Below are positions 57,967-64,000 of a stretch of 64,000 bases of DNA, piece after piece. Origin of the DNA: Trochalopteron elliotii (lineage: Eukaryota; Chordata; Aves; Passeriformes; Leiothrichidae); assembly GCA_024734555.1 (NCBI GenBank), contig JANPWX010000619.1:3160666-3224665 (forward strand), read 5' to 3'. The notes beneath the pieces were generated by a model. That model was given only the letters and a program-made list of their open reading frames with translations, was not told the origin of the DNA and ran no database searches. Each line of letters starts with the position of its first letter. Within the stretch, counting starts at the first letter, position 1. Made by a program: the position numbers and the translations under genes.

Positions 57967-60900
57967 TTCGAGCAATTTGCCAGATATAAATCCAAGGTTA
58001 TTTCTCATTTTTCCTCTTTTCTTTCAAGCACAGGCATGCCAATACCCAAACGAAGAGACTGCCTGTATCATTTGTGTGTCGCTACAACATTCCGTTTACA
58101 GGGTGCATTCCACACCAGGTCAGTAGTTAAAACATGTCTTTAAAATGGCAACATTAGTGAGATTACTTCTGCTTGTTCTGAGTTCCCTTTTTTATCTTCC
58201 TGACTTCATTTCCATACTTGAGCAATTATCAAAAAATGTATGCTGAAGATGTGGTTTCTTCTAGACCAGACCCCCTAAGTGTATGTAATTTTTGAGTATA
58301 CTCCAGGGAAGTTTATAATTGCGGATCCTGAGCTAAGGGAGACATTTTCTCTGGCCTACCAACTGGATTCAACAGGTGGGCCACAAAAGTGCCTCTTCTT
58401 CACCTTTGTCTCATTGGGAACTTAAGAAGGGGATTACCATCTGATTCATCCCTGAAAATACTTTCCTTGGTATCTGAATCTCTCCTGACTAGGGAAAGCC
58501 CCCATTTCCCTCAAGGATGAAAGTTTAGTGAGAAGTAAATTGAACCTTGGAATGAGTACTCCAAGAACCTGGAAGTGTCTGGGCTCTAGGTTGCTGCTTG
58601 TTAAAGACAAGGGTCCACATACTGCAATATACCAATACCACAACATATATCAATACCATATCAATAACCTCAGGGATTTCAGTGGAACTATTAAAGCTTA
58701 AAAGGAGAGTATTTACAACCATTTGCACAATCAGTGACCCAAAAGTGATTCAGATCTCTTTTTCCCAGTGGTTTGAACTCCTCCATTAAGTGGACTATTG
58801 GACTCACAGTAATCTTGTCATTATTAAGTCAGGACCTAAAACTGTGAAAGGTCAACAGGAAGTGCTTCTTTTCCAATGAAAAGAATTTGAATTTACATTT
58901 TTAAATTGCTTTGGGGGTTGGCTTTTAGTGTGTGTCTGTGTGTAAAATTGGCCAGTGCTAGCAATCTCCATAAAATATTCTCATGCAGCGTTCACTGCAT
59001 TTTCTTCTTCCCAGATACACTTTTCAAAACTTACCTACATTATGGTAATAATAAAATAAATACTATGTTCCTAAAATAACTCTTCAACTGTAAAACAGAT
59101 AGCAAACCCATTCCTCCTTGCAACAGTGAGCAACAGTGTACTTTCCAGCAACCGCCAAACACTATGAAAATGGTTTCATTTACTTCCAGAATTTGCCAAA
59201 AACAGATGATGACTGATACTGGTAATGACTATTTTCTATTCTCTATCCCTAAGTAATTGACCATTAATTATAATATCAATAGGCTGTGGATAAGTAAAGC
59301 AGACACATGTTAGGGCTACATTTCATTTGTAACTGTTTTGTATATATCATAAATCTCTAATATTGGGCTATTGTCACACATGATGAATTATTGTAAGCAT
59401 GTCAGCACATAGTGGAAGTCAAGTACATTCAAATACTACTCAGTCAGAATTGAATTTGGCATGATAGTCTCATAAAAGGGGACTCAATTGAGAGTTTCCA
59501 CTTGCCTGCTCTAAACTTGTCACTTGTAGGTGCTAAAGAGCTTGTTGTGTTGGTTTAATTAGTCAACAAATCGGTCCTTACTTGATTGCGTGGTCGTATC
59601 ACATATGTTAACACTTCACTGTTTGATGGAGATATTAACAAGTGACAAGAGTCTCTTGGTCTATGGACTTTAAAGAAGAGAAGCTCTTCTATATTATTTC
59701 ATTTGGTCCTGCCAATATTTATTAGATCATGCAGGCTGCAGGCTGCCAACAAGAGAAAGACAACACAAACATTTTTCAGGGTTATGCTCATCTGTATCCC
59801 AAAGAAGGGTCACTAAACAATCGATGGTAGAAGAATATAAGTAAGATGAGTGTTTTCTACCAAAGCTTAGAAATCCATTATATGATACAGTTTGCTGCAG
59901 ACCTCCTTGGAGCTTTTTTCACTTAAAGATAATTTATGACAAGAACAGAGAGGTTCTTGAAAATGCTATAGCAACTGGAGCTGAATGATGCCACTCTGGC
60001 ACTAGATGCATAGTCACCAGAGGCCAGTAAAAAGGAAGTTTGCATTTGTATGACGAACTGTATTAGTTAAGCATTCATCAGTGTTGTATAAAATATTCAT
60101 ATTACTTGTTGGTGGAAGATTAAACAAAAAAAACTTCAATAATTAAAATGGCTTATTCCCAGGAGTGGGGGGTAGGGAAAAAGTTGGTCCTCTGCAAGTT
60201 TGCAAAAGGGCTTGTCTATTCACTTTTTGTATAGCAGCAAACAAAAGAGGAGTGCATACTTTATAGGCTCCACTTGTTTGACCACCATTCTGTTATAGCT
60301 TTTATCTGTGCTTTACCAGTAATCAGGTCTCTGAAGCATGGGCTGCAATGAAGAGAAATACATCACATGTAGAAAATCTCCTTAATCATTTTTGATGAGT
60401 CTCTTGCTAGAAAGAGCCTTTTAAAGCATTGTGATAGGTGCCATAAATGCTATTTGTCATAAATATTGACTGACTGGTCTTGGCAGTATGTGAAAAATTA
60501 TAATGAGAGAGCACCTCTGTAACTTTGCTATTATAGTTCATTTTATTTCTTTTTTTGGAAAGCTGGGGGCCAATTTGAGTAATTGCCCTAAGAGGGAAAC
60601 AAATAGGATGCATATACATAAAACCTCATTGCTTCCATCTTCATTGAAATGTTGCAACCTCCCAGCTTCTTAGTTTTCACTATAATGCTTAGGCTGAAGT
60701 TTTCCTCCCTTTTAATGCATAGACTGATCCTGAAAAGTCAGGGTCTGCTACCAGACAGCTGCCTTAAATCACCCTCACTTTTTCACAGTGATTTTAGGTT
60801 TTTCATGTAATGTTACTGCTACAGGAAATTTCACAAAACCAAGTTAAAAAATTCACAATATGTACTTGCTCATAATAACCAATGATAGAACAATGTTTTA

Positions 60901-61315
60901 AAAAATAGTGGTGAAGAAATTTCTTGCCTTTATTTCTCTATGCACCATTTTACAAAAATGTTAAGTGCATTCAAGAGCCTGAACATATACTTTAAGTATA
61001 TAATTTTGTAAAAACAGGAATAATTTGTTAATACAAATATGCATAGATTTTGAAAAAGTATGTGTAAATGTGCAGTCTTAGGAATGGAAAGTTGTTGTAA
61101 TCTTTTTAACTGCACGGAAGGTCCTTATTATCACAGATAATTTTTTCATACACCTATGTGTAGACATGCACCGTTTTGTGAAAACAGTAGAATTCTTTAC
61201 TAGTAAGCATATAAAATGTAATGGCCGTTCTAAACTGGTTTTCAGTTGTGTGAGTAGAGGTTTTATTTCTGGTTCTCAGATGTAATCTGCATTACCTTGG
61301 GTTGTTTTAATTAGT

Positions 61316-61708
61316 TTGAAAGTACTGTTCACTTCTTATCCAGGAATCTGGAGTAAATTGCCTTATATTGTTATAGTGTTTATTGCAACAATGATGAAGG
61401 TGACATGTAGGTATTTAGCGCTCAGATACTCTGAAAACAGAACAAAATATGATCTTGCTTTTGTCTCAGGTCAATATTTTATCTTTTTTTATACTGCAGT
61501 ATTTTTTATGGTGGATGGTCATATCCTGTATCTTTGGAATATGGATTATAAATTTCCAGAACTTTCAAATTATTCCTGCCCTGGGCAAGAGACCACACCT
61601 TTAAGGGATGTTCATATAAGAATCTTTGCCCAGATGCCCAAAATCTCTCGGAAAGTTTGTGGTAGTGTCAATCCTTCAAATTGTTGGGGAGCTTCTGTGA
61701 ATTACTAA
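61316..61708 (+). CDS. Unrecognised 130-codon open frame, probably not a gene
   Basis: One of the longer uninterrupted frames in the gene-poor half. The product would have a hydrophobic N-terminal segment (about residues 17-27), a second one (about residues 53-70) and then a polar C-terminal half with four Cys. I recognise no family. The base composition is AT-rich like the surroundings and the upstream sequence shows no promoter features. A frame of this length arises by chance in 50 kb of six-frame space, so it is recorded mainly so that it can be checked. Confidence 0.12.
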   Translation: MKVLFTSYPGIWSKLPYIVIVFIATMMKVTCRYLALRYSENRTKYDLAFVSGQYFIFFYTAVFFMVDGHILYLWNMDYKFPELSNYSCPGQETTPLRDVHIRIFAQMPKISRKVCGSVNPSNCWGASVNY

Positions 61709-62234
61709 GAACCCTTCATTCCTATTGAGCAATGGAATGAACAGGGGAAAATTAAAAACAAATAAAAGTGAAGAATTCAGAATTCATGTGAAGTCTTTCA
61801 AAGTGAGGGTTTGATGTTCTAAATTGGTGACCACTTGGGATTTGTTACGAGCTAATTTACCTTGATGTTTGTGGAGGTATTCTTTCCCTATTTACTAGTT
61901 CAAAATTTTCTTCATTGCTTGTTAATTCAAAATACATTTTTTTTAATTCTAAAATGTTGCTTTACTCTAATCACTGAGCAGTGCCTCCTCTTCATCCTTT
62001 CCTGTCTTTTTTTTTTTTTTCCCAATCAGATCTGTTTAATTGATTGTTTTTTCCTATAGGTTGTTATTTTGGTTGTAGGGCAGCATGACCCAAATTCCAC
62101 CTCCTCTATACAGAGGTGAATGACCCTCCCAGTGCCACCATCATGGCTGGCAGGTGTCCTTCCCAAAGCTGATACCAGAGCCTACTCATGTAAAAATGGT
62201 ATGTCAGTCCAGAGAAACAATGCCCTCCCTGCAG

Positions 62235-63160
62235 ATAGGTGGGGCCTGCTATTAGATCCCTCCAAAGCTGTCCCTTTTCCAGGTTGAACAAGCCCCAGTG
62301 CCACAGCCTCTCCTTAGAGGGCAAATGCTCCAACCCCTGACTATTTCTGTGGCACTTTGCTGAACTCCCTCCGGCTGGTCATTACCTTTCTTGTTACTGG
62401 TGCTCCCTTAGCTGGACAGAGTGTCTAGATGTGGTCTCTGGGGGCTGAGTAGAGGGGAATAATCACTATCCAGTCTACTGGCTGTGCTCCTGTGACTTGT
62501 CTTGGATGCTCTTGCACAGGGTCACACTTTGAGGGCTCACTGCCCACAAGACCACGAGCTCACCTGGAGAGCAGAGGGACTGCTTCAAGAGACTCTTCCT
62601 TCCCAAGGCAGGACTTTACATATGTCCAGGTTGAATTTTGTAATGTTGGCTTCTTCTTCCAGCCCATCTTGGGTCCCTTCAGGTGCCAGCCTGGTCATCA
62701 AATGCATCAAGTGGTCCTGCTGGCTTGGTGTCACTGATCCTGATCACTCAGTTATTTACTCAACCATTGTTCAACAATCTAACATTCCACCTCAGACATA
62801 GAGAGATTGGAGGGATTGTCCAAGATCCTAATGAAGACAAGATAAATGACATCCACTGCGCTCGCCTCAACAACAGATACAGCCATGTCATCATCAAAAG
62901 CAATTTGGAAAAACATGATTTTAACGGCTGGCTTTCCAATAACCACTATATTCCTACATCCATATATTCATTCAAGGAGGAGTCATTCTGTGATTGTCCT
63001 AGTGATTGAAACAAGGCCTGTACTTTCCCAGATTGCCCCTGTTTTGAAGATGGATTCAGCATTTGCCCTTCTCCAGTTATCATGGACATCCCCCTGATCT
63101 CTATGACCTTTCAAAGATGGCAAAGTGGCCTCACTATGATACTGAGTCCAATAAAGATTC
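62235..63160 (-). mobile_element. CR1 LINE, 5'-truncated and degraded
   Basis: This is the best preserved repeat in the window. From left to right the + strand gives antisense CR1: TTCCAGGTTGAACAAGCCCC, CACAGCCTCTCCTTAGAG, CTGAGTAGAGGGGAATAATC, ATGACATCCACTGCGCTCGC, then CCTGTTTTGAAGATGGATTC and TCTATGACCTTTCAAAGATG. On the minus strand the frame at 62983-63180 keeps WRRANAESIFKTGA, the remnant of the WK-x-AN-x-x-PIFKKG motif of the CR1 reverse transcriptase. The 3' end lies to the left. Internal deletions and stops show that it is dead. The extra 62090-62234 stretch may be its 3' UTR but I could not match it. Confidence 0.85.
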
Positions 63161-63249
63161 CAACAGAGATGAGGAACCATGCCCTAAAAGCTTTGAAAAA
63201 ATATGAACTTTTTTGCTATTCAATCCCCAATTACATAGTAGGAAATAAA

Positions 63250-63440
63250 AAATAGTTTCAGTGTAGGGAATTAATTCAACAGGACAATTTGGGCGATTGT
63301 CATTGCCCTGTCAATAGCCTGGAAGAAGCCTTTTCAATGGCCTGAAAACAGCCTTTTATAAAGAGTGGAATTATAAGAAAAGTGTTAAAGAGTAAAGTCT
63401 CTTTCTGAATGCTCTTTATTCTGTCTCTCTGGATTCTTCT
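63250..63440 (+). mobile_element. LTR-like segment, weak candidate
   Basis: Downstream of the 23-bp tandem duplication comes a TATA-like CTTTTATAAAGAG at about 63353. About 35 bp later there is AGAGTAAAGTCTCTTTCTGA and then a T-rich stretch with TCTCTGGATTC. This is the layout of a retroviral U3-R-U5 region (TATA box, near-AATAAA signal, pyrimidine-rich U5). No terminal TG...CA, primer-binding site, gag, pol or env was found, so at best it is a solo-LTR fragment. Confidence 0.25.
63312..63357. repeat. 23-bp imperfect tandem duplication
   Basis: Unit 1 at 63312-63334 and unit 2 at 63335-63357 are identical at 19 of 23 positions (shared words CAAT.GCCTG and AGCCTTTT). It sits just upstream of a TATA-like sequence. 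Confidence 0.8.
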
Positions 63441-64000
63441 TTACATATGTCCATTGAGACACTGAAGTTTTTTCACTATTGAACCAGTGCCACTATGAGA
63501 GGATGAATCCCATCCCCTTTTTACTCATACATTATCAATATAACTGTTAGGTATGCATTGACTGGAACATGTGCAGCTCTATTAGGACCAGTTCTTTCTT
63601 GCATTGAGAGATGCCTCATCATGGCATACATATGTATATGCATAGTCATTCTTCAGATTAGCCACAGCCACATCTTTGTAAAATGCTTAATTACCAGAAC
63701 ACAAAACACAGATTACATTTCCTTGCCTAATCAACTTCAAGATAGAGTGGATTCTGCCTTGGGGCTGGAAGATCAGTGTGAGGACATCTTGATGTCCCTT
63801 CTAGTCCTATTACCCTTGTAACAAACAGACAACAAAGAAATCCAATTGCCACCTGTGTGTGCATTGCCAACCATGAATGAGGAAAGTGATACTTAGCTGT
63901 GACTACTGAGGAATTGTCTTAAACTATACAAGTAAAGTCAGACAAAGATGACAAATGCTTTGTTATTTGAAAACAATGTCTTCAGTTACTCTTAAGTCCT

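Larger units (their letters stand above)
53331..61315. other. Intergenic DNA, no gene recognised
   Basis: Unique sequence with the small ancient-repeat fragments listed separately. Open frames here (up to 109 codons at 53927-54256) have no recognised domain and no splice-flanked homology. Confidence 0.5.

Noticed and set aside
1..64000. CRISPR arrays, operons, tRNA or rRNA genes, prophage
   Set aside because: No regularly spaced repeats, cloverleaf signals or dense gene strings were seen. The DNA is vertebrate nuclear sequence.

Overview
The window reads as vertebrate, most likely avian, nuclear DNA. The reasons are interrupted genes with canonical splice sites, one compact CpG-island promoter, old CR1 LINE relics with no L1 or Alu-type sequence, short introns and few repeats. 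The exact species cannot be told from the sequence, and a turtle or crocodile is not strictly excluded.

Left part (1 to about 12.9 kb, minus strand): most of one gene, recognised as MBIP (MAP3K12-binding inhibitory protein 1, also a subunit of the ATAC histone acetyltransferase complex). Seven coding exons can be placed with base-level splice junctions: 12806-12853 (visible part of exon 1), 8353-8472, 6386-6598, 6185-6281, 4630-4695, 2786-2938 and 135-232. All phases agree across the junctions. The last coding exon(s), stop codon and 3' UTR lie off the left edge. The start codon lies in, or is obscured by, a 373-base run of N (12881-13253) inside the CpG island. Two in-frame stops sit in the roughly 25 bases next to the gap, which points to a bad contig end or an unmodelled splice junction.

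Middle and right part (13.35 to 64 kb): no supportable protein-coding gene. It is AT-rich and mostly unique, with microsatellites, homopolymer tracts, relics of CR1 LINEs (17.1, 29.9, 37.0 and 62.2-63.2 kb, all antisense) and short MIR/L2-like or other ancient amniote repeats (29.4, 31.3, 39.3, 53.3, 54.3 and 57.9 kb). An LTR-like segment with a 23-bp tandem duplication is at 63.3 kb. In other amniotes the DNA upstream of MBIP leads towards SFTA3 and NKX2-1, so this desert plausibly belongs to the NKX2-1 regulatory landscape. That is an inference from known gene order, since neither gene is in the window.

No new multi-gene system was found. The most notable unexplained signals are a 22-bp perfect palindrome centred on TAATTA (45356-45377), a hairpin with 13-bp perfect arms in an MBIP intron (3931-3960), two strongly strand-biased A/C tracts in MBIP introns, and the disrupted exon 1 at the assembly gap.
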